From Nostocoides sp. HKS02 (GTDB taxonomy: Bacteria; Actinomycetota; Actinomycetes; Actinomycetales; Dermatophilaceae), in contig NZ_CP046121.1 in NCBI RefSeq assembly GCF_009707485.1, positions 2,542,001 to 2,606,000 of the forward strand: a DNA stretch of 64,000 nucleotides, written 5' to 3'. Both the position numbers and the translations under genes were made by a program. Below the pieces are notes generated by a model. That model had not been told where the DNA came from. It worked only from the letters and a program-made list of their open reading frames with translations, and did no database searches. How positions within the stretch are numbered: position 1 is the first letter of the stretch; the number at the start of each line of letters is the position of its first letter. Of this stretch, positions 1-8,631 are shown in pieces.

Positions 1-888
1 ACGGTCGCCACGGATCACGGCCACCATGTCGATGACGCGTCTCGTGGCGCGCACGTCGTGCGCACGGAACACCGTGGCGCCGAGCCAGGCCGCGACGGCG
101 GTGGCCGCGAGCGTACCCTCGAGCCTGTCGTCCGGTTCGAGCCCGAGCGACTCGCCGACAAAGTCCTTGCGGGACAACGCCTGGAGCACCGGAAAGCCCA
201 ATGCGGCGACGTCGCCGGTGTGCCGCAACACCTCGAGCGAGTGCGCCGTCGTCTTGCCGAAGTCCAGGGTCGGGTCGATGAGGATGTGGTCCGCCGGTAT
301 GCCGGCCTGCTCGGCCGCGCGCGCCCCATCGGCGAGGGTGCGCAGCACGTCACGCACGACGTCGCGCGGGTCAGCGCCGTAGCTCACCTTGACCGGGTCC
401 GTGCGTGGCGGGAGGCCGCCCGTGTGCGAGCAGACGACGCCGGCCCCGATGCGTGCGGCCACGTGCACGAGCTCCGGGTCGTGGCCCTGCCAGGTGTCGT
501 TGACGAGATCGAGCCCGTACTCGGCGGCCGCTAGGGCCACCTCGGAACGCCAGGTGTCCAGACTCAGCACGAGGCCCGGATGGGTCGCGCGGGCGTGCTC
601 CAGGAACGGCACGACCCGGTCGATCTCCTCCTGCGCCGACACCCGCTCGCCCTCCTGACCGGCGCGCACGCCGCCCACGTCGACGATGTCGGCTCCGGCC
701 TCGACCGCGGCGTCGAGAGCACGCTTCGCGGAGTCGAAGTCGGCGTGGCGGTTTCCCGCGAAGAAGGAGTCAGGTGTCCGGTTGATGATGCCCATCACGG
801 CAGGACTACCCGCGTCGAAGGTCTGCCCCCGCAGTCGCAGTGCGGGCGTGCGCGGCAGGTCGAGGGGCGCTGGCTCTGGCAGGGGCAC
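1..888 (-). CDS. folP: Dihydropteroate synthase, FolP2-like (3' end outside window)
   Basis: Dihydropteroate synthase family protein; the family joins hydroxymethyl-dihydropterin diphosphate to p-aminobenzoate in folate synthesis. 296 codons are visible and the C-terminus lies beyond the left edge. Seen: NRTPDSFF near residue 36, LSLDTWRSEVA at about 108, NDTWQG at about 130 and SRKDFVG at 239, the pterin and pABA loops. NDTW instead of the usual NDVSGG, and the DTWR block, look more like mycobacterial FolP2 (Rv1207) than FolP1, so catalytic activity is less certain than the fold. GTG 888 is preferred because ATG 795 would remove the first beta strand; no clear ribosome site. It is divergent from the acyl-CoA dehydrogenase 35 bases away. 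Confidence 0.9.
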   Translation of the reverse strand, partial: MPLPEPAPLDLPRTPALRLRGQTFDAGSPAVMGIINRTPDSFFAGNRHADFDSAKRALDAAVEAGADIVDVGGVRAGQEGERVSAQEEIDRVVPFLEHARATHPGLVLSLDTWRSEVALAAAEYGLDLVNDTWQGHDPELVHVAARIGAGVVCSHTGGLPPRTDPVKVSYGADPRDVVRDVLRTLADGARAAEQAGIPADHILIDPTLDFGKTTAHSLEVLRHTGDVAALGFPVLQALSRKDFVGESLGLEPDDRLEGTLAATAVAAWLGATVFRAHDVRATRRVIDMVAVIRGDR

Positions 889-911
889 GGCGCCATCTTC
901 GCACTGCCCAG

Positions 912-917
912 TAGGGT
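912..917 (+). promoter_or_regulatory. Likely -10 box of leaderless acyl-CoA dehydrogenase
   Basis: TAGGGT lies exactly 6 nt before GTG 924 and no Shine-Dalgarno sequence is present, which supports that GTG as both transcription and translation start. Confidence 0.5.
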
Positions 918-923
918 CGATCC

Positions 924-2129
924 GTGGCCTTTGACTTCAGCCTGAGCCCAGCCGTCGAGGATCAGCGCCAGCGGATCGCGGATTTCGTTGCACGAGAAGT
1001 GATCCCGCGCGAGCAGACCGTGTTTCGCGACGGCCTGACCGACACTCTGCGCCGTGAGCTGCAGGGCCTGGCCAAGGCTGCGGGCGTCTTCGCCCCGCAG
1101 GCCCCCCGCGAGTGGGGCGGCGGCGGCTACCGCTTCGACGAGGCGGCCGTGTTCCTCGAGGAAGCCGGCTACTCGTTGCTCGGTCCCCTCGCGCTCAACT
1201 GCGCGGCGCCGGACGAGGGCAACATCCACCTCATCCACCTCACCGGGACCCCTGACCAGCAGGAGCGGTGGCTGCGTCCACTCGTCGCCGGTGAGGTGCG
1301 TTCCTGCTTCTCCATGACCGAGCCGCCACCGGGGGCCGGATCGGACCCCTCGGCCCTGCGCACCCGAGCTCGACGCACCGCCGGCGGCTGGGTGCTCAAC
1401 GGCGAGAAGTGGCTCATCACGGGCGCCGACGGTGCGGCCTTCTCGATCGTCATGGCGCTGAACGAGGGGGACGACGCGCCGGCGGGGGCCACCATGTTCC
1501 TCGTCGACGCGCAGAACCCGGGCTTCGTCGTCGGCGAGCACCTCAACACCATCGACGCGACCGGCATCGGCGGGCACTGCCGCGTCACCCTGCGCGACTG
1601 CTTCGTCCCCGACGCCGACGTCCTCGGCGAGCCGGGTCGCGGCTTCCAGAGCGCCCAGGTCCGCCTCGCTCCCGCGCGCCTGACCCACTGCATGCGCTGG
1701 CTCGGTGCCGCCCGCCGCGCCCATGACATCGCGCTGGAACGCGCGGTCGAGCGCGAACTCTTCGGGTCGAAGCTCGCCGACCTCGGCATGGCGCAGGCCC
1801 TGATCGCCGAGAACGAGATCGACCTTGACGCCGCGCGGTCCGTGATCTGGCACGCGTCCTGGGCGATCGCGGAGGGCAGCCGGAGCAGCGAAGAGTCCTC
1901 TCGCGCCAAGGTTTTCGCCAGCGAGGCCGTATGCCGTGTCGTCGACCGGTCGGTGCAGCTCGCGGGTGGCATGGGCACCTCGGAGGAGCTCGTGCTGGGT
2001 CGCATCTACCGCGACATCCGGTCCTTCCGCATCTACGACGGCGCCACCGAGGTGCACAAGATGTCCATCGCCCGGCGGGCAGCCAAGCGCGCCGCTGAGC
2101 GCATCGCGGCCCGCGAGGTCAAGGAATGA
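924..2129 (+). CDS. Acyl-CoA dehydrogenase family protein
   Basis: FAD-dependent acyl-CoA dehydrogenase of 401 residues, the usual length, catalysing alpha,beta-desaturation of an acyl-CoA. The order is an alpha-helical N-domain (about 1-115), a beta middle domain with SMTEPPPGAGSDPS near residue 130, and a C-terminal helical domain ending in the flavin/substrate signature YDGATEVHKMSIARRAAKR near 370. The next gene overlaps its stop by ATGA. A phosphotransferase beside an acyl-CoA dehydrogenase mirrors the fused mitochondrial ACAD10/11 proteins, so the pair may handle hydroxylated acyl-CoAs (inference). Substrate not predictable. Confidence 0.93.
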   Translation: MAFDFSLSPAVEDQRQRIADFVAREVIPREQTVFRDGLTDTLRRELQGLAKAAGVFAPQAPREWGGGGYRFDEAAVFLEEAGYSLLGPLALNCAAPDEGNIHLIHLTGTPDQQERWLRPLVAGEVRSCFSMTEPPPGAGSDPSALRTRARRTAGGWVLNGEKWLITGADGAAFSIVMALNEGDDAPAGATMFLVDAQNPGFVVGEHLNTIDATGIGGHCRVTLRDCFVPDADVLGEPGRGFQSAQVRLAPARLTHCMRWLGAARRAHDIALERAVERELFGSKLADLGMAQALIAENEIDLDAARSVIWHASWAIAEGSRSSEESSRAKVFASEAVCRVVDRSVQLAGGMGTSEELVLGRIYRDIRSFRIYDGATEVHKMSIARRAAKRAAERIAAREVKE

Positions 2130-3160
2130 GCATGCCGCCCGAAGTCCCGGGGCTGCCGCGCGAATCCTTCACCCCGTGGGCTCGAGACCACCTCGGCGGT
2201 CTCGGCGACGACTGGCGAGCCGAGGTCATCTCGGGCGGCCTGTCCAACATCACCTACCGGGTGGTCGGCGAGTCGACCACCGTCATCGTGCGCCGGCCCC
2301 CGCTGGGCAAGCTGCTCCCGAGCGCGCACGACATGGGGCGCGAGCACCGGGTGCTGTCCGCCTTGCAGGACACCGAGGTGCCGGTGCCGGGGGTGCTCGC
2401 GTTCACCGACGACCCTGCCGTCGTCGGCGCCCCGTTCTACGTCATGGCCGAGGTCCTCGGCGAGGTGTTCCGTGAGCCATCACAGACGGCGCGCCTGGAG
2501 GTCGAGCAACGGCGCCAGCTGTCCGAGGCCCTCGTCGACGTCCTCGCGGCGATCCACGCGGTCGACCTCGACGCCAGCGGCCTGCGCGACTTCGGCAAGT
2601 CCGAGGGATACCTCGAGCGCCAGGTGCGCCGCTGGGGCCAGCAGTGGGCTGCCAGCCGGACGCGCGACCTCCCGGCCATGGACACCCTGGTCGCCGAGCT
2701 CGACCGCCAGCGCCCCGAGGGGGGTGACGTCACCCTCGTCCACGGTGACTACCGCCTCGACAACACGCTCGTGAGCCGGCCCGGCGGCATACCGACCGTG
2801 GCTGCCGTGGTCGACTGGGAGCTGAGCACGCTCGGCGACCCGCTCGCCGACCTGGCGACCTGGCTGACGTACTACGCGGGACCCGGCGAGGACGGCAGCG
2901 CGGTCCCGGTGGCGGCGGGCCTGACGGCCCACGACGGGTTCCCCACGACCGACGAGATCGCGCAGCGGTATGCCGCCGTGACCGGTCGCGACGTGAGCGG
3001 CCTCGACTACTACCGCGCCTTCACGGACTTCCGGCTGGCGGTCATCCTGGAGGGCGTCCACGCGCGCTACCTCGCCGGGAAGTCGGTGGGCGAGGGGTAT
3101 GACCGGGTCGGGCCGTCGGTGCCCCTGCTCGTGGACCGCGCGCTGTCCCGCCTGGCCTAG
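2126..3160 (+). CDS. Phosphotransferase family protein (ACAD10/11-type kinase domain)
   Basis: Aminoglycoside-phosphotransferase/choline-kinase fold, 344 residues. Seen: N-lobe start GGLSNITYRV, the Brenner motif LVHGDYRLDN near residue 203 (catalytic Asp) and VVDWELSTLGDPLADL near 227 (metal-binding Asp). It overlaps the upstream acyl-CoA dehydrogenase stop by 4 nt, so the two are translationally coupled. In the ACAD10/11 fusion the same kinase fold phosphorylates 4-hydroxyacyl-CoA before elimination; a similar role here is inference from context. No antibiotic-resistance role is suggested. Confidence 0.9.
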   Translation: MSMPPEVPGLPRESFTPWARDHLGGLGDDWRAEVISGGLSNITYRVVGESTTVIVRRPPLGKLLPSAHDMGREHRVLSALQDTEVPVPGVLAFTDDPAVVGAPFYVMAEVLGEVFREPSQTARLEVEQRRQLSEALVDVLAAIHAVDLDASGLRDFGKSEGYLERQVRRWGQQWAASRTRDLPAMDTLVAELDRQRPEGGDVTLVHGDYRLDNTLVSRPGGIPTVAAVVDWELSTLGDPLADLATWLTYYAGPGEDGSAVPVAAGLTAHDGFPTTDEIAQRYAAVTGRDVSGLDYYRAFTDFRLAVILEGVHARYLAGKSVGEGYDRVGPSVPLLVDRALSRLA

Positions 3161-3228
3161 TCACCTCTTCCCTCCGGGTCGGCGCAGGAGCAGAGTGGGA
3201 GTCTCGGGCTGGTCTTCGGAGGTGCACC

Positions 3229-3729
3229 ATGAAGGCGAAGACAGGTGATCGGATCATCCTCGCGGGTGAGCAGGTGGACCGGCCCACGCGCGACGGCGAG
3301 GTCCTCGAGGTCCGCGGCGAGGACGGCGCCCCGCCCTACCTCGTCCGCTGGCGCGACGGCCACACCGGGCTCATCTACCCGGGCCCCGGCTCCGTGCTCC
3401 GTGTGGCCGACACCGGCGCCGAGGTGCACGCCCAGCCGGTCGGCGCCGGCACGGAAGGCGTCGTGCGCCAGTGGCAGATCCGGGTCTCGATCTTCGAGGC
3501 TGGCGACGACACCACGGCGACCGTGGCCCTGGTCGCCGACCCACCCGGCGAACTGACCGGTCGCGGCGCCACCCATCGCAGCGTCAGGGACGCGGACGAC
3601 CCGCGGATCGGCGACGAGGTGGCGGTGGCCCGCGCCCTGCGGCACCTGGCGGACGACCTCCTCGCCCGGGCCACCCACGACATCGAGGCTGCGACCGGCG
3701 AGGTGGACATCGTCGTCCGGTCCCGATGA
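3229..3729 (+). CDS. DUF1918-DUF1876 domain protein
   Basis: Small cytoplasmic protein of 166 residues. Residues 1-60 form a DUF1918 beta-barrel-like domain (KAKTGDRIILAGEQV, then GAPPYLVRWRDGHTGLIYPGP). Residues about 82-165 match the DUF1876 (dsRBD-like) domain, WQIRVSIFEAGDDTTATVAL through VARALRHLADDLL. The two domains are often encoded separately in actinobacteria; here they are fused. GGAGG sits 6 nt before ATG 3229. No biochemical function is established for either domain. It is monocistronic and convergent with the aminotransferase gene. Confidence 0.82.
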   Translation: MKAKTGDRIILAGEQVDRPTRDGEVLEVRGEDGAPPYLVRWRDGHTGLIYPGPGSVLRVADTGAEVHAQPVGAGTEGVVRQWQIRVSIFEAGDDTTATVALVADPPGELTGRGATHRSVRDADDPRIGDEVAVARALRHLADDLLARATHDIEAATGEVDIVVRSR

Positions 3730-3772
3730 CTCTCGGTCGCGCTGACGCGCGAGGGCGCGGTGGATCGACGCG

Positions 3773-5149
3773 CTAGCTGCCGGTGTAGTAGCCGTCGGCG
3801 ACCGTGAGCGCCTCGTCGAGGATGGCCAGGCCCGCGCGGACCTCGTCGGCGGTCGTGGTGCAGGGCGGTACGACGTGGGTGCGGTTGAAGTGGGTGAACG
3901 GCCACAGGCCGCGCGCCTTGCACGCCGCCGCGAACTCGTTCATCGGTGCGGCATCGGCGCCACTGGCGTTGAACGGCACCAACGGCTCACGGGTATGCCG
4001 GTCACGCACCAGCTCGAGCGCCCAGAAGGCACCGAGCCCCCGCACCTCGCCGACGCTGGGGTGGCGCTCGGCGAGGTCCCGCAGGCCGGGACCGATGACG
4101 TCGGCGCCGAGCGAGCGCGCGTGCTCGACGATGCCCTCCTCCTTGAAGATGGTGATGGAGGCGACGGCGGAGGCGCAGGCCAGCGGGTGACCCGAGTAGG
4201 TCAGCCCACCCGGGAACGGCCGCTGGTCGAAGGTCTGGGCGATCCGCTCGGAGATGATCACGCCGCCCAGGGGCACGTAGCCGCTGTTGACCCCCTTGGC
4301 GAAGGTGATCAGGTCGGGGGCGACGCCCCAGTGGTCGACCGCGAACCACTCACCGCAGCGGGCGAACCCGGCCATCACCTCGTCGGCGATCATGACGATC
4401 CCGAACTCGTCACACAGGTCACGCACCCCCTGGAGGTAGCCAGGCGGTGGGACGAGGATGCCGTTGGTGCCGACCACGGTCTCGAGGATGATCGCCGCGA
4501 TGGTCTGCGGGCCCTCGACGGTGATGAGGTCGCGCAGGTGCTGCAGCGCGCGGACCCCTTCCTCCTGCTCGTCCTGCGCGTGGAAGGCCGAGCGGTAGGG
4601 GTACGGACCCCAGTAACGCACGATGCCCGGCATACCGGGTTCCGATGGCCAGCGGCGGGGGTCGCCGGTCATCGCGATGGCTCCCGCGGTGGCCCCGTGG
4701 TAGCTGCGGTAGGCGGCCATGACCTTGTGGCGCCCGGTGTGGAGGCGTGCCATGCGCAGCGCGTTCTCGGTGGCCTCGGCCCCGCCGTTGGTGAAGAACA
4801 CCCGGTTGAGGTCGCCCGGGGCAAGCTCGGTGATCAGGCGAGCAGCCTCGGAGCGCGCGTCGTTGGCGAAGGCGGGACTGATGGTCGTGAGGCGTCCGGC
4901 CTGCTCCTGGATCGCGGCGACCAGCTTGGGGTGCTGGTAGCCGATGTTGACGTTGACCAGCTGGCTGGAGAAGTCGAGGTAGCGCTTGCCCGAGTAGTCG
5001 GTGAAGTACGAACCGAGCGCGTCAGCGATCGGCAGCGGGTCGATCAGACCCTGCGCCGACCACGAGTGGAACACGTGAGCGCGGTCGTCGCGGCGAACCT
5101 GCTCCTCGGAGGCGGTGGCAGAGGTGGCGGCTGGCAGCGTGTCAGTCAT
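3773..5149 (-). CDS. Class III (omega-amino acid:pyruvate type) aminotransferase
   Basis: PLP-dependent class III aminotransferase, 458 residues. Seen: SSQLVNVNIGYQHPKLV, FFTNGGAEATENALRMAR (phosphate-binding part), MIADEVMAGFARCGEWFA (Asp for the pyridine nitrogen) and ITFAKGVNSGYVPLGG with the PLP lysine near residue 285. Start ATG 5149 gives MTDTLPAATS; in-frame sequence further upstream overlaps mmsA and is not protein-like. It lies 43 nt after mmsA on the same strand, so an operon. The partner makes beta-alanine, GABA or a similar omega-amino acid the likely donor (inference). Confidence 0.9.
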   Translation of the reverse strand: MTDTLPAATSATASEEQVRRDDRAHVFHSWSAQGLIDPLPIADALGSYFTDYSGKRYLDFSSQLVNVNIGYQHPKLVAAIQEQAGRLTTISPAFANDARSEAARLITELAPGDLNRVFFTNGGAEATENALRMARLHTGRHKVMAAYRSYHGATAGAIAMTGDPRRWPSEPGMPGIVRYWGPYPYRSAFHAQDEQEEGVRALQHLRDLITVEGPQTIAAIILETVVGTNGILVPPPGYLQGVRDLCDEFGIVMIADEVMAGFARCGEWFAVDHWGVAPDLITFAKGVNSGYVPLGGVIISERIAQTFDQRPFPGGLTYSGHPLACASAVASITIFKEEGIVEHARSLGADVIGPGLRDLAERHPSVGEVRGLGAFWALELVRDRHTREPLVPFNASGADAAPMNEFAAACKARGLWPFTHFNRTHVVPPCTTTADEVRAGLAILDEALTVADGYYTGS

Positions 5150-5192
5150 CGAGATTCCTTGGTATGCCGTGGGTTTCGGGACGCGTGGATGC

Positions 5193-6683
5193 TCAGCGGG
5201 TGCGCGGGAAGCCGAGGTCGACCGACGAGGTCGCAGGGTCGGGCCAGCGTTGGGTGACGACCTTGCCACGGGTGTAGAAGTTGATGCCTTCGGGGCCGTA
5301 CATGTGGGTGTCGCCGAACAACGAGTCCTTCCAGCCGCCGAAGGAGTAGTAGGCGACGGGCACCGGGATCGGCACGTTGATGCCGACCATGCCCACCTCC
5401 ACGTCGTACTGGAACTGTCGCGCCGCGCCGCCGTCGCGGGTGAAGATCGCCGTGCCGTTGGCGTACTGGTTGGCGTTGATGAGCGCCACGCCTTGCTCGT
5501 AGGTGTCGACGCGGACGACAGACAGGACCGGCCCGAAGATCTCATCGGTGTAGACCGTCATCTCCGGCGTGACGTGGTCGAGCAGCGTGGTGCCGAGGAA
5601 GAACCCGTCCGCCGGAAGGTCGCCCGTCCGACCGTCGACGACGACTGCGGCACCCGCCGCCTCACCGGCGTCGACGTAGCCGGCGACCTTGTCACGGTGC
5701 TCGGCCGTGATGAGCGGCCCCATGTCTGTCCCCGGGTCGGCGCCGTTGCCCACCGTGAGCTTCGGCAGGCGCACCGCGATCGCATCGACGAGCGGCTGGG
5801 CCACGTCGCCCACGGCGACAGCGACCGACAGCGCCATGCACCGCTCGCCGGCCGCGCCGTAGGCCGCGGAGACCACCGAGTCGGCAGCCATGTCGACGTC
5901 GGCATCGGGCAGGACGAGGGCGTGGTTCTTGGCACCGCCAAGTGCCTGCACCCGCTTGCCCGCGGCGGTGCCCCGCTCGTAGATGTACTTGGCGATCGGC
6001 GTCGAGCCGACGAAGCTCACGGCGCTGATGCCCGGGTGGTCGAGGATCGCGTCGACGGCGACCTTGTCACCCTGCACCACGCTGAACACCCCGGTGGGCA
6101 GACCGGCCTCGTGCCACAGCTGGGCGAGGAACAGGGCCGCGGAGGGATCCTTCTCACTGGGCTTGAGGATGAACGCGTTGCCGCACGCGATGGCGTTGGC
6201 GCACATCCACAGCGGGACCATCGCGGGGAAGTTGAAGGGGGTGACGCCGGCGACCACGCCGAGCGGCTGGCGAATGCTGTAGACGTCGACCCCGGTCGCG
6301 GCCTGCTCGCTGAAACCACCCTTGAGCAGCGCCGGGACCCCTGTGGCGAACTCGACGTTCTCCAGGCCTCGCGCGATCTCGCCGGCGGCGTCGGACAGGA
6401 CCTTGCCGTGCTCGGCGGTGATGATCGCCGCGAGCTCGGGCGTGCGCTGGTGGAGCAGCTCGCGGAAGGCGAAGAGCACGGCCGACCGCGTGCTCAGTGA
6501 CGCGTGGCGCCACTCGCGGGCGGCTGCCGCCGCACTCGTCACGGCGGCATCGAGCTCGTCGACGGAGGCGAGGTCGACCTCGCCGGACTGCTGGCCCGTC
6601 GCGGGGTTGAAGACGGGGGCGGTGCGGCCAGAGCTGCCGGCGTGCGGGCGTCCGTCGATCCAGTGCGTGATGCGCGTCGTCAT
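5193..6683 (-). CDS. mmsA: Methylmalonate-semialdehyde dehydrogenase (CoA-acylating)
   Basis: Aldehyde dehydrogenase superfamily, 496 residues. It oxidises methylmalonate or malonate semialdehyde to propionyl- or acetyl-CoA with NAD and CoA. Seen: ITHWIDGRPHAGSSGRTAPV at the N-terminus, GVTPFNFPAMVPLWM, ILKPSEKDPS, and GERCMALSVAV with the catalytic Cys near residue 282. ATG 6683 is chosen: TACCGT lies 7 nt upstream, as for a leaderless start. It probably takes the semialdehyde made by the downstream aminotransferase and is controlled by the divergent MocR regulator. Confidence 0.92.
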   Translation of the reverse strand: MTTRITHWIDGRPHAGSSGRTAPVFNPATGQQSGEVDLASVDELDAAVTSAAAAAREWRHASLSTRSAVLFAFRELLHQRTPELAAIITAEHGKVLSDAAGEIARGLENVEFATGVPALLKGGFSEQAATGVDVYSIRQPLGVVAGVTPFNFPAMVPLWMCANAIACGNAFILKPSEKDPSAALFLAQLWHEAGLPTGVFSVVQGDKVAVDAILDHPGISAVSFVGSTPIAKYIYERGTAAGKRVQALGGAKNHALVLPDADVDMAADSVVSAAYGAAGERCMALSVAVAVGDVAQPLVDAIAVRLPKLTVGNGADPGTDMGPLITAEHRDKVAGYVDAGEAAGAAVVVDGRTGDLPADGFFLGTTLLDHVTPEMTVYTDEIFGPVLSVVRVDTYEQGVALINANQYANGTAIFTRDGGAARQFQYDVEVGMVGINVPIPVPVAYYSFGGWKDSLFGDTHMYGPEGINFYTRGKVVTQRWPDPATSSVDLGFPRTR

Positions 6684-6743
6684 GTCCACCACGGTAGGGG
6701 TCACCCACTGGTAACACAATACAAGTATTGCTATGGTACAAAA
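6684..6743. promoter_or_regulatory. mmsA-mocR divergent promoter and operator
   Basis: 60 bp between divergent genes. The mocR side has TATGGT (6732-6737) 6 nt before its ATG; the mmsA side has TACCGT (6691-6696, reverse strand) 7 nt before its ATG. Just upstream of the mocR box is the palindrome CAATAC-AA-GTATTG (6717-6730). A direct repeat, TGGTAACA (6709) and TGGTACAA (6734), is spaced 25 bp. Direct repeats plus a palindrome are typical of MocR/GabR operators; control by MocR is inference. Confidence 0.6.
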
Positions 6744-8096
6744 ATGACCGCGTTGTTGAGTGGCATCGAGGAACGGCTCGAGCATCCCACTGCCAAGGGG
6801 CTGGCGCATGCCGTCTCCGCCGCGATCCGGGACGGCCTGCTCGTGGCCGGCGACCGGTTGCCCCCGATCCGCACCGTGGCGACCCAGCTGGCCGTCTCCC
6901 CGACCACCGTGTCGTCGGCCTGGTCGCTGCTCGCCCGGGCTGGAGCCGTGAGCACCGACGGCCGACGGGGGACGACGGTCCTCGACCACCATCTCCCCAC
7001 GGGCGGCCGGTACCAGCAGGTGCTGGAGCACCAGGACGGCTTTCGGCTCGACCTGTCGACCGGAGTCCCCGACCCGCAGCTGCTCCCCAGCCTCAGCGGT
7101 GCGCTCGCCTCGCTCACCGGCACTGCGACCACCAGCTCCTACCTCGACGACCCCGTATTGCCCGACCTGGCGGCCACCCTGCGTGCGGACTGGCCGTATG
7201 CCGTCGACGAGATCGCGGTGGTCGACGGCGCCATGGATGCCCTCGAGCTGCTCGTGCGCAGCGCCTTGCGGTTCGGCGACCGGGTGGTCGTCGAGGACCC
7301 GTGCTTCCCCCCGCTCATCGACCTGCTCGAGTCGGTCGGTGTGCAGCTCGTGGGCGTCGCGCTCGACGAGGAGGGGCTGGCCCTCGACGCCCTCACGGCG
7401 GCGCTGACCGAGCCCGTCGCCGCCATCGTGCTCCAGCCCAGGGCACAGAACCCCACCGGCGTCACGATGACCGCGAGGCGCGCGAAGGCGGTCGCCGCAG
7501 CCCTTGACGGGACCGACACTCTCGTCATCGAGGACGACTCAGCGGCCGGCCTGTCCCCCTCGCCGCTCGTGAGCCTGGGCCGCTGGCGGCCCGACCACAC
7601 GGCATACGTGCGGTCGTTCTCCAAGTCGCACGGCCCCGACCTGCGGCTGGCCGCCCTCTCGGCCCCGGCCGAGCTCATGCGCGCGGCGATGAGCCGCCGC
7701 CAGCTCGGTCAGGGCTGGACGAGTCGGCTGCTCCAGCAGGTCCTGCTCACCCTGCTCACCGACCCCGCCACCGGGGCGAGCGTGCATGCCGCTCGCGACA
7801 CGTATGCCGCCCGGCGGGTGGCGCTCGTGGACGCGCTCGGGGCGCGCGGCGTGGTCGTCGGCGGGGTGGAGGGGCTCAACGTCTGGGTGCCCGTGCACGA
7901 CGAGACGGCCGCCGTGGTCAGGCTCGCGAGCCAGGGCATCGGCGTCGCGCCCGGGTCGCCGTTTCGCGTGGGACCGGGGTCGGCGTCGGGCCACGTCCGG
8001 GTGACCGTGGGCCTCGCGCGCGACGGCTTCGAGGACCTGGCCGAAGCAATCGCGGTCGCCGCCCGCACCACCGGCCGGAGTGCGCGCGCCCGTTGA
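6744..8096 (+). CDS. MocR-type GntR/aminotransferase transcriptional regulator
   Basis: 450-residue regulator with an N-terminal GntR winged helix (about 1-75: DRLPPIRTVATQLAVSPTTVSSAW) and a C-terminal class I aminotransferase-like domain from about 100. The domain keeps the PLP lysine in VRSFSKSHGPDLR near residue 294 and the NPTGV loop. MocR proteins use the PLP domain as an effector sensor. Divergence from mmsA and the aminotransferase implies control of that operon. ATG 6744 is chosen because a -10-like box sits 6 nt upstream and the winged helix begins immediately. Confidence 0.9.
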   Translation: MTALLSGIEERLEHPTAKGLAHAVSAAIRDGLLVAGDRLPPIRTVATQLAVSPTTVSSAWSLLARAGAVSTDGRRGTTVLDHHLPTGGRYQQVLEHQDGFRLDLSTGVPDPQLLPSLSGALASLTGTATTSSYLDDPVLPDLAATLRADWPYAVDEIAVVDGAMDALELLVRSALRFGDRVVVEDPCFPPLIDLLESVGVQLVGVALDEEGLALDALTAALTEPVAAIVLQPRAQNPTGVTMTARRAKAVAAALDGTDTLVIEDDSAAGLSPSPLVSLGRWRPDHTAYVRSFSKSHGPDLRLAALSAPAELMRAAMSRRQLGQGWTSRLLQQVLLTLLTDPATGASVHAARDTYAARRVALVDALGARGVVVGGVEGLNVWVPVHDETAAVVRLASQGIGVAPGSPFRVGPGSASGHVRVTVGLARDGFEDLAEAIAVAARTTGRSARAR

Positions 8097-8118
8097 CGCC
8101 TGCTGGGCCCGGACGGCA

Positions 8119-8151
8119 CGAAGGCCGGGCTGCAGGGTTGCCCGGCCTTCG
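8119..8151 (+). terminator. Rho-independent-type hairpin after mocR
   Basis: 11-bp perfect stem CGAAGGCCGGG / CCCGGCCTTCG with an 11-nt loop, 22 nt after the mocR stop. No U-tract, as is common in actinobacteria. Confidence 0.75.
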
Positions 8152-8152
8152 G

Positions 8153-8405
8153 CCCGCTGCCCTTAGGCAGACGCTCTCATCCCCGAAGAAACGCTAACTG
8201 ACCCGCGCATCGTGGAGGATCGTTCAATTCACGTAGCAGTGCCTCAGTTTCCCCCATTGTCCCCTCACGAGAACCCCTCAGCCAGATCTGTCACAAACCC
8301 GTCATTCGATGAGCCTGTTTCGTATCACCTGCACGTGGAACGTAGCCGAGGTCGGAAGCGCCGCAGATCACCCGGATCACGCAGTTCGGCCTACGTCAGA
8401 TCGCG
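8153..8405. other. Gene-free AT-richer spacer downstream of tRNA-Ser
   Basis: About 250 bp with no credible gene. GC is about 57% by hand count over 8161-8400 against roughly 70% around it. No RNA family, repeat or protein could be recognised. It lies on the 3' side of tRNA-Ser, where integrative elements insert, but no duplicated tRNA end was found. Confidence 0.5.
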
Positions 8406-8447
8406 GGCCCACCATGGCCACGACGGGCTAGTCACCCGTGGTGGGCC
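8406..8447 (-). terminator. Hairpin downstream of tRNA-Ser
   Basis: GGCCCACCATGG pairs with CCGTGGTGGGCC (one wobble) around an 18-nt loop. It starts 26 nt past the tRNA 3' end in the tRNA transcription direction. Confidence 0.6.
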
Positions 8448-8472
8448 GGGGACTCTCCGGAGGCCAGGTGAG

Positions 8473-8559
8473 CGGAGGGCGTGGGATTCGAACCCACGAT
8501 GACGTTGCCGCCATAGCGGTTTTCAAGACCGCCGCACTAGGCCACTATGCGAGCCCTCC
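8473..8559 (-). tRNA. tRNA-Ser (UGA anticodon)
   Basis: 87-nt type II tRNA on the reverse strand. The acceptor stem GGAGGGC/GCCCTCC has discriminator G, the anticodon stem-loop is GCGGT-CTTGAAA-ACCGC (anticodon TGA), a long variable arm is present, and the T arm is GTGGG-TTCGAAT-CCCAC. CCA is not encoded. Confidence 0.95.
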
Positions 8560-8619
8560 CGTGCTGATGTGCTGCAGCGTCAAGATACAGGTCAGCGCCC
8601 GATGACCTCCTCCCCCGGG

Positions 8620-8625
8620 TAGGGT
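8620..8625 (+). promoter_or_regulatory. Likely -10 box of the DUF6328 gene
   Basis: TAGGGT exactly 6 nt before ATG 8632; no Shine-Dalgarno sequence. Confidence 0.45.
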
Positions 8626-8631
8626 CCACCC

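Noticed and set aside
2126..3160. Aminoglycoside resistance kinase
   Set aside because: Coupling to an acyl-CoA dehydrogenase and ACAD10/11-type motifs make a lipid-related kinase far more likely.
8212..8502. A 96-codon open frame upstream of tRNA-Ser
   Set aside because: It runs into the tRNA gene, has no ribosome site and low-complexity Arg/Ser content.
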